This document shows, in pieces, positions 35,740 through 46,596 of a DNA stretch of 64,000 bases (positions are counted from its first letter, which is position 1; each line of letters begins with the position of its first letter). Source of the stretch: Torymus aiolomorphi (taxonomy: Eukaryota; Arthropoda; Insecta; Hymenoptera; Torymidae); assembly GCA_036365515.1 (NCBI GenBank), contig CM070877.1, positions 91,574,522 through 91,638,521 of the forward strand, written 5' to 3'. The position numbers and the translations under genes were made by a program. A model generated the notes under the pieces. It had not been told where the DNA came from. It saw only the letters and a list, made by a program, of their open reading frames with translations, and made no database searches.

Positions 35740-36970
35740 GATTTTGTATCGATCTGCAATCAAATATTATGTTTATGATATTGCATGTATAGTAAAATAC
35801 TGTAGTAAATGATAATTTGTTTAACAATTTATAATCAAAGATCGTTTTGCATGTGTACATTATTGCATTATTTTATTCAATACAAAAACAGTAATTAATG
35901 ATTTCTTTATCAATTAATAATTATCATAATTTTGTATATTATGTATTCTGCAGCAATAGATCACTTCTTTGTTGAGTTGCAATAAAATATTTTTTATAAG
36001 TAAATGTGCATGTTCTTTTATATGTAAATATGGTTTTTTAATCTGCAATCAATTGTTGTAGAAATAATTTTGCATGGTTTTATTTAATATCGCAGTAACT
36101 GATTGCTTTATCGATCTGCAATGAAAATTGTTTTTATGGTTCTGCATGTTATAAACAACAGCAACAATTGATCATACCCTTATCAATTAACAACCAAGGA
36201 CTGTTTTCCTAATTTTCCATGATATTTTATGATCTGAAGCACACGATAATTTCTTTATTTTACAATCAAAAATAGTTATTATAATTTATTATGATTTAAT
36301 CTGCAGTAATTCATAATTTCTTTATAAATTTGCAATCATAGATCGTTTTCATAATGTTGCATGGTAACTTTATAAGTATTTTTTATTTATCGTTTTATAA
36401 TCAAATATTATTTTTATGATATTGCATGTTATCGTAAAATACTGCAGTAATCGATAATTTCATTATAAATTTGCAATCATAAATCGTTTTTATAATGTTG
36501 CATGGTATTTAAATAAGTATTTTTTATTTATCGTTCTATAATCAAATATTATTTTTATGTTCTGGCATGTTATCGTAAAATACTGCAGTAATTGATAATT
36601 TCTTTATAAATTTGCAATCATAGATCGTTTTCATAATGTTGCATGGTATCTATATAAGTATTTTTTATTTATCGATCTATAATCAAATATTATTTTTATG
36701 ATATTGCATGTTATCGTAAAATACTGCAGTAATTGATAAGTTCTTTATCAATTTGCAATCATAGATCGTTTTCATAATTTTGCATGGTATTTATATAAGT
36801 ATTTTTTATTTATCAATCTATAATGAAATATTATGTTTACAATATTGCATGTCATCGCAAAATACTGACAAAATTGATAATTTCTTTATCAATTTGCAAT
36901 CATAGATTGTTTTTATAATTTTGCATGGTATTTATATAAGTATTTTTTATTTATCGATCCGCAATCAAAT
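35740..36970. repeat. AT-rich satellite, 141-bp dimeric repeat
   Basis: ATCGTAAAATACTGCAGTAA or close variants recur at about 36431, 36572, 36713 and 36854 (141 bp apart). Each 141-bp unit is two diverged ~70-bp halves, one ending GCATGGTAT and one ending GCATGTTAT. Left of about 36300 the monomers are more diverged and irregular. No coding potential. Confidence 0.8.
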
Positions 36971-37538
36971 GAAATTGTTACAGCCCTTAATAATTTCATC
37001 ATTTATTATAAAAATATCGTATAACGTCTTATTCTCGCTAAATTTACTTATAAGAATTCTTATTTGAAAAAAATGTATAAACTTGATATGAATATTTTCA
37101 TAATTTTTTATGAAAAAAAATTATTGCTTATATTATGCACTCAGAGAACAACATCTTCTGTTTAAATTCGAAACTACAATATTGTAACTGTTACATATTA
37201 TATTTTAATAAGGAAGAGTTTAGACAGCAAATCTCATATTGTAACTATTACAATATCAATATTTACAGCAATACATTGAGATTGTTTAAAAGAACACGGT
37301 GACTTAACTATTACAATGCGTATATATCGAAATATTTAAATATACGCATGTTAATAGTTACGAATGTTACGAGGCCATGTTATTATTAAAAAAATGTTCT
37401 CAGTGCACGCCATCTGTGAGTGTTCTTGGAACTAAAAGTTCCACGCATAGATTAAGTATAGCTTCAGCGCCATCTACTGTTTAATATACAGTAGTTGGCA
37501 CCCACCTACATTAGCGACTGAACCCAACACAATTTTTG

Positions 37539-37559
37539 TTGAGTATCACATGGCCTTAA
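37539..37559 (-). repeat. Right inverted end with TTAA
   Basis: Reverse complement of GGCCATGTGATACTCAA abutting TTAA at 37556-37559; partner of 29564-29590. The intervening ~370 bp upstream (37170-37540) shows only short AT-rich phrases. Confidence 0.5.
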
Positions 37560-37560
37560 G

Positions 37561-37690
37561 TTTTTTTGGGAGAGGCGGACATCAAACGAACCAATGTTTA
37601 GCGAATATTGTTTTTTTTTTTCTAGGCAAATAAAAAAAAACAATATTCGCTAAACATTGGTGCGTTTGATGTCCGCCTCTCCCAAAAAAA
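37561..37690. repeat. Near-perfect hairpin element, 59-bp arms
   Basis: 37561-37619 and 37632-37690 are inverted copies with a single mismatch (GGGAGAGGCGGACATCAAAC and so on), around a ~12-bp loop. It starts one or two bases after the TTAA of the right inverted end. Confidence 0.9.
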
Positions 37691-37796
37691 CACTATTTTT
37701 TACTATGATTTAGTTTTAATTAGTTTAAATGATAAGATAATTAAATACATTTTTTAAACAACCAATCAAATGTTTTTATTCTATTAAATATCCGAA

Positions 37797-38108
37797 AAAG
37801 TCATTTTGCTGCACGACAATGCTCACCTACACGTTGTAAAACCGGTAAAAACATACCTGTAAACACTTAAATGCGAAGTGATGCCGCACGCGCCATATTC
37901 TCCAGATATTTCTCCCAGCAACTACCACTTGTTTCGATCAATGGCTCATAGCTTGTGTGAGCAGAAGTTCACATCTTATGATGATTGTAAAAAATTGGAC
38001 GATTCGTGGGTTTCATCTAAATACGAAGAGTTCTTTCTACGCGCTATTTGTTCACTGCCCGAAAGATGGTCAAAAGTAGTAGAAAGCGATGGGCAATACT
38101 TTAATTAA
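37797..38108 (+). pseudogene. Mariner transposase C-terminal fragment
   Basis: The frame reads KVILLHDNAHLHVVKPVKTY, then a TAA (37860-37862), then YSPDISPSNYHLFRSMAHSL and LPERWSKVVESDGQYF. This is the last third of a mariner transposase of a different subfamily from the intact copy at 26.7 kb. The third catalytic aspartate (normally PSD before YHLF) is asparagine here. With the stop and missing N-terminus it is dead. No matching inverted ends were identified. Confidence 0.9.
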
Positions 38109-38179
38109 TGTATTTTTTGATTTTCATATGAAATAAATATTTTTTCATTAAAAAAACGCTACGAATTAATGATAAATAA

Positions 38180-38400
38180 TTTCCTCCTCTTTCGATCTAC
38201 AAGATCCAAGTTTTTGAGATACATCATATTTTCTTTTTTTTTTTAAGGTCAAATTAAGAAAATTTTAGAAATCTGACGACACCATAGAAAAGATAAAAAA
38301 GAAAACAACGAAATGACCTAATCATTATTTTTGAAAGTCCATTTTAGTCCTTCAAACACGAACTGAAAATAGCACGATTCCGCGCTCCTGCACCGCGCTT
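38180..38400. mobile_element. Diverged partial copy of the 510-bp foldback MITE
   Basis: AATTTCCTCCTCTTTCGATCTA and TAGTCCTTCAAACACGAACTG and CACGATTCCGCGCTC resemble the right half of the MITE at 41647-42156. The internal part has diverged. Confidence 0.6.
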
Positions 38401-38905
38401 GCTGAATGCACTAATCAACAGTCTATCACTGAGGGTCAGTATGGAAATCTGTACTAATCTGAAGGATATTTGATAAAAATATACAAAATGATTTGAGTAT
38501 AAAAATAAAAATGAACATTGTGCCATGGCTAATATGACCTACGGAGCTAATAAAAATTATACTATAATAATAATAATAATAAAAAGTTATAATGCAAGCG
38601 TAAAGCCGCCATTTTTCCTGATACATAGATATACTGTATACCGTGCTCTATCGCCAAGCGGTTAGTAGTTTCACTTTTCGCCAAAAAAAATATCTATCAA
38701 TCTAAAATGTTAGATCCAATACTCGAGCCGCCCGATTCACCGACCCACATGAGTATGCCTCTCGATATTAAATATTTACTTCTCCGAGGGTCTCAAGTTC
38801 GAATACAAGCTCCGACAATTTTTTTTTTTAATTTAATTTCATTAACCTAAATGATAAAAATTACTATTTTTACGAGTGAGCTATCGCAACTTTTAATAGT
38901 AAAAG

Positions 38906-38985
38906 TGACGGACCCTGGGATTGAATCAAAGCCGCCGACTCGCGAGTCAGAAACACTACCAACAAGTTATGGCCGCCACCGGCCG
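38906..38985 (-). repeat. tRNA-like sequence, probably SINE-derived
   Basis: Read on the minus strand, TGGCCATAACTTGTTGGTAG (A-box-like) is followed about 30 bp later by TTTGATTCAATCCC (B-box-like). Between them, CTGAC...GTCGG can form an anticodon stem around a palindromic loop. The loop lacks the usual T33, so a functional tRNA is unlikely; a pol III-derived SINE or tRNA pseudogene fits better. The neighbouring 38640-38830 also has GCCAAGCGGTTAG and AAGTTCGAATAC box-like motifs. Confidence 0.4.
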
Positions 38986-39556
38986 GACTTCTGGTAATCG
39001 GCGTCATATTGTAATCGAATGCCTTGCTTACTTCGTTCTTCCATATTCATACGTGTATTCGCACGTAACACTATGTTCATTTTAAATATTATTACAAAAT
39101 ATAGCAATTTTCGTAACACTTAAAGTATAATTTTCTACTATATTTCTTTCAGTGTAAATAGGAAACGAAAAAACTTAAAAAAAATTTTTTTTAAAGTGCT
39201 CGAATCTACCGCTGCAAAGTCATCCTCATAAATGTGGGGCTCAGAGCAAAAACGGGACTTATTCTTTCTCAGTGTAGATTTAATTTGTGCCCTAGGGCGA
39301 TAATCTAGTTTTATTTTTTTTTTCAAATAACTTTTTTTATGATTATTATAACTAAAGAAATAATTTTTCCTTTTAAAGAGTGTATGCAAAGAATCATTTT
39401 TATATTTTATATATGTTGAATACATTGATTTTATGTAGTAATAAGGACGTAAAATCTATTTTAAGCTATAATTAGTTTTTTATATTTTAAAAGATTTATA
39501 TAAAACAATTCCCGAATTAGGCAAACTTGTTGAAATAATATTCTAAATCTACTGTA

Positions 39557-41646
39557 TTGTTCTGTTTTGTCTTGAATGTATTTTCAGCTGGCATTTCTTT
39601 TTACATAATAAACAATAAAAATAAAAAAATTATTTGTAGGGCAAGGGAAAACGAAGATGCTGAAGAGTTACCTGTGAATCATGTGCATGCTATTCATTCA
39701 GAAGAAGCTAACGAAGGTTCACGTACAAATGATACAAATACTGTTGACGAAGAGAAAATTTGTCAAGAGGATACTCAAGAGGATACTCAAGAGCATACTC
39801 AATAGGATACTCAAGAGGAAACTTATCAAGAGGATACTCAAGAGGATACTCAAGAGGACATTCAAGAGGATATTCAAGAGGGTATTCAAGAGGATACTCA
39901 AGAGGATCCTCAAGAGGACACCCAAGGGGAGACTCAAGAGGACACTCTAGCTGACACTCAAGAGGATACTCAAGAGGACACTCAAGAGGATACTCAAGAG
40001 GAAACTTATGAAGAGAATACTCAAGAGGAAATTTATCAAGAGGATACACCAGAGGAAACTCGTCCAGAGGATGGTTATCACAAGATTATCCGTAAAGAAA
40101 ATGTTCATATAAGTGATACTGATCGAGTAGCCATTCGTCAAGAGAACAATTATCAAAAATACATTCATGAAGAGGATAATAGCTTTCTAGAAAACATAAG
40201 TGAAGAACACAATTTTGATTTTACCAAAGAGAGTACAAGTACAACTTCATTTGAACCCGAATATCCTGATTTAGATTACAACTCAAAAACAAAGCAAATC
40301 TCGAAAATACAATATATAGGTCACCGAATTACAAATCCGATACACTTTTATGACGAACTAAAGAAGGTAAATGACGATCATGGATTTCGAGAACAATGCT
40401 CTTTTCATGATATTTTTATTGAAAAACATCGTGATGTTGGACTCTGCGCAAAGTTAAAATTAAGATGTAATATTTGTGAATATTCCAAATGGATTGATTT
40501 AACTGATGATGATCCCAAAATTATGCCTTTAAATAAAAGTGCAGTTGTTGGAACAATAGCCGCAGGAATTGGATACTCTGAATTGAAACAACAGCTTGGA
40601 GCAATGGCAATACCGTGCATGACTGATGTATCGTATAGAAAACAACGAGAAGCTTTGGTTTCAAGTTTTGAAAAATCTGCTGAAGAATCAATGCAGGAAG
40701 CAGTTGCAATGGAAAAAGAGTTGGCTATAATGGAAGGAAACGTCATTGATGGAATCCCTTTTATAACAGTTATTGTAGATGGATCGTGGTTAAAAAGAAG
40801 TTATTAAAGTGGAAAATATGATTCATTGTCCGGTTGTGCAGCGATCATCGGATACAGAACAAAAAAGGTTCTATACGTTGGCGTTCGCAATAAATTTTGT
40901 TATATCTGTTCTGAGGCTGCAAAACAAAATCGAACAGCAAACAAACATGAATGTTTTAAAAATTAGGGCCGAGATCAAAGCTCCAGCGGAATGGAAAAAG
41001 ATATTATTGCTCAAGGCTTCATAGAAAGTATCGAAAAAAATGGCTTGATGTACAAAACAGTTGCAGGGGATGGTGATAGTAGTGTATATAAAACTATACT
41101 TGACAGTAATCCTTACCGTAAATATGGAGTGCGAGTTCAAAAAGTTGAATGCACAAACCATTTGTTAAGAAACATGTGTAATAAAATTGTTGATGCATCT
41201 CGAGGCCGAATTATGAATTCTTTAGCAAGAGGAAATGTTAAGTCATTTAGAGATATGATAAAAAGGCGTTCCTTCACAATTGGTCAACACATTGTTATGT
41301 TGATTAAAATGAAAAAAAACGAACCAGGTGAAAGCGAAGACATAAAACATTTGCAGCATCAGATTTTGAATTCTGTACATCATGTCTCCGGCGATCACTC
41401 AAATTGTAAAAAGTACAAAGTACCTTGTGAAGTAAAAGAAAAAAAGAATTGGATCCCAACTTTGAAATTTACTGGAATGTATGCGTCGATAAAACGAGCT
41501 GTAACTGATTTGAGTTGTCACACTCGAAGTTTATTACTTACAATGACTAACAATTACGTAGAATCATTCAATGCAATTGTAGCAAAAATGGTAGGAGGGA
41601 AACGGATTAACCATGGGATAAGAGATTCATATCAGGTAAGAGTATA
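39557..41646 (+). pseudogene. Mutator-like transposase domain protein (N-terminal part), broken
   Basis: One frame runs from 39557 with stops at 39803, 40805 and 40964. The N-terminal ~170 residues are highly acidic, with EDTQ repeats encoded by a 12-bp unit. The remainder resembles the Mutator-like transposase domain of insect genomes: a cysteine cluster (CNIC near 40470), first catalytic D in IVDGSW (40778-40780), KVLYVGVRNKFCYIC with a further HEC, second D in AGDGDSSV (41069-41071), KVECTNHLLR, and the glutamate in NYVESFN (41561-41563) followed by GGKRINHG. It would cut DNA at the element ends. A foldback MITE enters the frame at 41645. Some lesions may be tolerated only in a dead copy. 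Confidence 0.8.
39767..40045 (+). repeat. 12-bp coding minisatellite (GAGGATACTCAA)n
   Basis: Roughly 22 units of 12 bp encode E-D-T-Q with variants (EDIQ, EDPQ, EETY). The array lies inside the transposase frame and gives a long acidic, glutamine-rich tract; on the minus strand it yields equally long chance ORFs. Confidence 0.85.
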
Positions 41647-42156
41647 TGAGGCGTTTCACGTTAGCTCTCCAGGCGCGGCGCGCGAGCGCGAAATCATGCT
41701 GTTTTCAGCTTGTGTTTGAAGGGCTAAGATGTATCTAAAAAAAATAATCCCCAAGTGATTTCGATGTATTTTTTCCTCAGCTTTCCGATGGTGCTATTAG
41801 TTTCTCAAAATTTTTCAATTCTAACCTCAAAAAAACATAAAACGTGTTATATCTCAAAAACTATATTTTTAATATTTTTTTTGACCTGCTAGATCGAAAG
41901 AGGAGGAAATTTTACATGGATATAGCCTTTTTCTACATAGGGATTTTTTGATTTTTTCAAGATATTATTCAAGAAATACTTAGAATTAAAAATTTTGAGA
42001 AACTAATAGCACCATCGGAAAGCTGAGGAAAAAATACATCGAAATAACTTGTGGATTATTTTTTTTAGATATATCTTAGCCCTTCAAACACAAGCTGAAA
42101 ACAGCATGATTTCGCGCTCGCGCGCCGCGCCTGGAGAGCTGACGTGAAACGCCTCA
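41647..42156. mobile_element. 510-bp foldback MITE with TA target duplication
   Basis: TGAGGCGTTTCACGT at 41647 and its inverted copy ending at 42156 begin arms of roughly 180 bp (CTCTCCAGGCGCGGCGCGCG, TCAGCTTGTGTTTGAAGGGC). TA flanks both sides (41645-41646, 42157-42158). A single target TA without the element leaves the coding frame of the host element continuous into the YqaJ part, which fixes the boundaries. A decayed relative lies at 38180-38400. Confidence 0.9.
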
Positions 42157-42158
42157 TA

Positions 42159-43107
42159 CGCTGCTGTTGTACAGTACAATACTCAATCCCTGTTAACGAA
42201 TATAAATGAAAATTGTGGTTATAATCCTTCAGATGTTTTGACGATTATGGAAGATAAAAGCAAGAAAAAAGTTGAATCAAACAGAATAATGAGAGCTATA
42301 AATGGAAGGCGAAGAAAACGTTATGTTATCAGTGGAAACGCAGATTATGGGGAAAGCGCAAACAAGCCAGATATTGATGAACATAGTTACAAAGTTTTAG
42401 TCGAAGAACACACGAAAAAATTGAGAGAAGATCAAACTAATAGAATTGAACTTGAACGAGCCACAGTTACACAAAGTGATTGTGAAATCTGGCATACTAA
42501 ACGAACCGAAATACTTACGGCATCGAAATTTGGAAAAGTTTGTCGAAGAAAACCAACAACATCATGTTCGAACCTTGTAAAAGAAATGTTGTATCCATCG
42601 ATAAAAGATCTACCAGCATTTACTTATGGTACTGAACATGAAGAAGAGTCTCGACATAGATTAGCTAAGAAACTGAAAAAGAATATCGAGATTGCTGGCT
42701 TACTTATCGATGAAAAAGACTCATACCTTGGAGCTTCTGTTGACGAATTAATACATGAAGATGGTATTATTGAATTAAAAAATACAATTTCTATAGCTAA
42801 TCTTAGCATTTCACAAGCTCTTGAGCAAAATAAAGCAATGCGAAGAATTTTCAGTAAAGTTGATATCAACAAGATGAACCCCAAGCATGAATTTTATTAT
42901 CAAGTACAAGGAGGGCTTCACATTACTAAGAGAGATTATTGTATATTTGCTTTATGTACGAAGACAGACATTAAATATGTTCGAGTTGAACGTGATGATA
43001 ATTTTTGGCAAAGTAACATGGCTGCCAAATTATATGAATTTTACTTTGAATGTCTTCTTCCAGGTATATGCCAATACAAGAATCAAAATATTTTGTATCA
43101 ACTGTAA
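42159..43107 (+). pseudogene. YqaJ-type (lambda exonuclease family) nuclease domain
   Basis: An uninterrupted stretch whose longest ATG-initiated ORF starts at 42238 (289 residues). Numbered from that methionine: RTEILTASKFGKVC (89-102), FTYGTEHEEE (128-137), GASVDELIHEDGIIELK (165-181) with the metal-binding D169, E179 and K181 of the D-(x)n-E-x-K nuclease core, and YYQVQGGLHIT (220-230) with Q222. ECLLPG near the end is also conserved in insect YqaJ proteins. Relatives are 5'-3' exonucleases that feed single-strand annealing in phages. The frame is continuous with the upstream transposase part apart from the MITE, so this is probably the C-terminal half of one large polyprotein. It is marked pseudogene because the whole frame is broken upstream, although this domain itself looks intact. 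Confidence 0.85.
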
Positions 43108-43364
43108 AAGGAAAGAACAGCGAAAACAATGGAAAAGTTGAACAAAAAAATAGTAAAAAGAGGAATATGAAGAAGAAAAATATCATTAAAAAGCGTGCTA
43201 GAATATCTTCAAATGAAATCGAAAAAATTGAAACGAAAATCATGAGAACAATGGTTCTGTAATACACAATGAATGGAATGATACAAATGAAGAATGCACC
43301 AAAAATGGATACACAAATAAGGAAGAAATAATAGAAGGACATAGAAATGTCTTAGGAGCACTAT

Positions 43365-43871
43365 ATGTTTATGCAAATTGTTCAAGAAAATACATCTGAA
43401 TATGAAATTCATCCAACAATTTATTTTAGATATTATCACCCTTTGCCACAACAATTTATTGGTTATAATGGAAAACCTCACTTGCAAATCATTGGTGGAC
43501 GTGAAAATTATAGGCACTGGATATGTATACACTTTGAAGGAACTTATTTGCGAATTTACGATAGCATTAACCGGTCTCATCCATCAGAACTGCATTCAGT
43601 TGAAAAAGATTATCTACGTCATCGCTACCCGAGATTACTGTGGGGTAATGTATTATTTGTTAAAGTAACTCAGCAACTAGATCCATTTAGTTGTGGTGTA
43701 TACTCAATGGCTTTTGTGACTGATCTAATTCAAAAGAAAAATCCTAGCAAAGTCAATTACACACAAAATATTAATGTTATGAGACAACATGCTTCAAGAG
43801 TTTTTCGATTAAGACAGTTATATGGCTTTCCATTTAAAACTGTATGCAAAAGTATAGTTAAGAGAGATTAA
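43365..43871 (+). pseudogene. Ulp1/adenain-like (C48) cysteine protease domain
   Basis: A 168-residue ORF in a different frame from the nuclease. The likely catalytic set is H51 (RHWICIHF), D66 (RIYDSIN) and C110 (DPFSCGVYSMAF), with Q104 placed Q-x5-C as in Ulp1-type SUMO proteases. Such domains occur in several large DNA transposon groups and in adenoviruses and Polintons, where they process proteins. The ORF has a methionine at 43365, but conserved sequence may begin a little upstream in another frame (43260-43380 reads VIHNEWNDTNEE...). It could therefore be a separate ORF, a downstream exon or a frameshifted continuation. The domain residues are intact, but expression from this dead element is doubtful. 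Confidence 0.75.
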
Positions 43872-44228
43872 TATTTTTCGAAAAGTGAAGAACAAGAAGA
43901 TATTTAAAAAAATATTCAAGAAGATACATAAGAAAATGTTCAAGAGGAAATTCAAAAAATTTTTGAAAACGTATTATAAAAAATGTTCAAGAGGATATTC
44001 AATAGAATTGAAGTATAACTATTCCTTTACAAAATGTAGAAACACTATGCGAGAAGACAAAAGGAATAAAAAGAATTATAACATGTACTACAATAGTACA
44101 AAGAGTTTGATACACGTACGTATTAATTTACGTGAGAATGTATAGGTAAGTATGTAAAATGGTAAGTAAAATATCTATACTTACATGAAAATAATGTACG
44201 AGTGCCAATAAGGATCGTCTCTACACGG

Positions 44229-44443
44229 AGAGAAAAAAACCAGTAAAAATTACCGAACTGTTAAGTAACCCTGAGGCAGACCTGAAAATCCAAAATTTTT
44301 ACTAAACTTTTTGGCAATTTTTATAAAAAGTTTTGTAAAATTCACAAAAATTTTAGTAAAAATTGCCAAAAAGTTTGGTAAAAATTTTGGGTTTTCAGGT
44401 CTGCCTCGGGGTTACTTGACAGTTTGCTAATTTTTTTTTCTCT
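44229..44443. repeat. Foldback MITE, ~100-bp arms
   Basis: 44229-44336 and 44343-44443 are inverted copies (AGTAACCC(T/C)GAGGCAGACCTG, CAAACTTTTTGGCAATTTTTA-like), separated by only a few bases. Situated just downstream of the YqaJ/protease element. Confidence 0.85.
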
Positions 44444-44449
44444 AAAATT

Positions 44450-46440
44450 TGTGTTGAGATCTTATACGTATCTTATATTTTTAATATTATATTAAGATTC
44501 GATTCTTCTGTTTTCGTTTTGATTTTTTACACTCTTGTACTCTCTGGAAATCGGGTAATCGTTTCAAAATTTTGCAAGAAAAATAATTATTTCAAATTGT
44601 TATACAATATTGCAATTTCAATTTAAAAAACCGCTGCCAATACATTGGCACTTAGCTTCCTAAAAAAAAAATATATTTATTCCTTTTTTTTAATTTTTTA
44701 TATCAATAATTAATTGTATCATACCCAATTTTCTTTATGAATATTCGTAATAAACTAATATATATTTTTCGAAAATTCACTCTTGTTACTCTTGTTCTCG
44801 TGCGACAACCCGATATTTTTATAAATCAATTTTTTCAAAATATTATCACATGTTCAATTAGTTTTATTTTAAACCTAAAATATCTTTCGTCGTAATCTTA
44901 GTTCGATTTTATTGGGCAACGAATTCAGTTTGAAGATATAAAAAAAATATATCTCTGCCAAATTTCAGGACGATTGGTTGATTTTCTTAATATTGTTATC
45001 GCCTGACAACAAAACCCATACTTTTTTATAAAACATTGTTTTTTTAAAAAACAAATAAAGATAATTTTTTGAAATTTCAACCAAATATATTCTTCAATGA
45101 GTATAATAAGTGGTTAAAACTTGATCGCGCTATAAATTACCCTCAATAAAAAACAAAAGCAAGTGAACAACACGCACGCATAGCACGTGTTATTTCCATT
45201 TTCTAGTATAGATATATCAAAAAAATTACGATTTGAAAAGAAGGCTAAATGAGTTTTACACTCGAATATCTCTGAAATTCATAAACGAATTCTTTTACTC
45301 TAAATCACATATAATAAAGAATATATACTCTACATCTCCGCCAAATTTTAAAGAAATTAAAACAAGTTTTCTCTAGTTATCAGGCGACAAATAAAATAAC
45401 TTTGTAAAATAGGAAAATTTTGAATATCAAAAAGTAATCGTACGATCTTGATCAAAATTCAGATACATAATATCTATATCACATACAAAATTGTCTAGAA
45501 ATCTGGAAATAATTCATAGAACCGTTCTCGAGAAATTACGATTTAAAAAAAAGTTTAAAAATTTTAACCTCAAATATCTCTGAAATTTATGGACCAATTA
45601 TTTTGCCCAAAGAACTCGACCAAGAGCTATCCAAAATCTACCTCCACAAGGAATTTTGAAGAAATTACGACAATTTTCCTTCCGGAATCGTTGGACATAC
45701 AAAACTCACTTTTTTCATTTTTCATGTTTTACGTTTTTGTTAATAACCAAAGAACCGTGATAGCTAGAAACTTTGTTTTTTTAGAAAATATAGGTATTTT
45801 AATTCTCTTTTGAATGCTACCTATCCCGTTCTGATACATACAGCCGTTCTCGAGAAATTTTAACCTCAAAAATCTCAGAAATTTATGAACCAATCATCTA
45901 TCCCAAAGAAAGGTACAGGTGGCTACCAAAAATCTACCTCTACAAGGAATTTTGAAGCGATTAATACAATTTTACTCCCGTAAATTGTCGCCACCTAAAA
46001 AACATATTTTTCATTTTTTAATTTTTTTCTCAAAAACTAACCAACAGAATGAATTCAATTTTATACAGATTATAGCTATTCATAATTTTCCATTATCATG
46101 ATTTTTCTCAAAAGAATTGACCGTTTAGTTTGGGAGTTATAAGCTTTAAAAAAAAACACGTTTTCGTTAATAACAAAATAACCGTGATAGCTAGAGAAAT
46201 TTTTTTCTTTTTAATATAGGTTTTTTATGCTCTTTCGAATGCTACCCATCCGATTATAAAATTTAAATCCAATCATTAAAAAAAATCAAAAATAAATTTT
46301 TCGAAAATGAAAAATTCCACATAAAACAAAAACGAATCAGTGAGACGTACAAAATTATTTTTCCCGAATTCGGTATCAAAAAACAAAAAAAATGAGACCC
46401 GTCCGGTTAAAATCGACCGCGTAGATCCGAAAATAAAGCG
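44450..46440 (-). repeat. AT-rich dispersed repeat family (inverted relative of 4690-5605)
   Basis: Blocks with CTCGAGAAATTACGATTTAA, CCTCAAATATCTCTGAAATT, GTTGGACATACAAAACTCA and ACCGTGATAGCTAGA recur at about 45230-45300, 45520-45800 and 45845-46220. They are reverse complements of the 4.7-5.6 kb family. Short ORFs across it are repeat products; no gene recognised. Confidence 0.7.
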
Positions 46441-46442
<2 letters not shown>

Positions 46443-46492
<50 letters not shown>

Positions 46493-46509
46493 ACACACCC
46501 ACACACACA

Positions 46510-46596
<87 letters not shown>

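Larger units (their letters stand above)
39557..44145 (+). mobile_element. Degenerate element encoding Mutator-like transposase, YqaJ exonuclease and Ulp1-like protease
   Basis: The parts lie in the same orientation: acidic repeat region (39.6-40.1 kb), Mutator-like DDE domain (40.3-41.65 kb), YqaJ nuclease (42.2-43.1 kb) and cysteine protease (43.37-43.87 kb). The first three share one frame once the inserted MITE is discounted. Both ends of the coding stretch carry the same kind of GAxGATAxTCAAGA repeat. The true terminal repeats were not identified, so the limits given are those of the recognisable coding region. At least three stop codons and the MITE make this copy inactive. Confidence 0.7.

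Noticed and set aside
38906..38985. Functional tRNA gene
   Set aside because: No T33, weak box matches and no convincing acceptor stem pairing; kept only as a tRNA-like repeat.
39708..40049. Minus-strand 113-residue ORF with PLEYPLE repeats
   Set aside because: Antisense of the 12-bp coding minisatellite; the sense strand has the recognisable domains.
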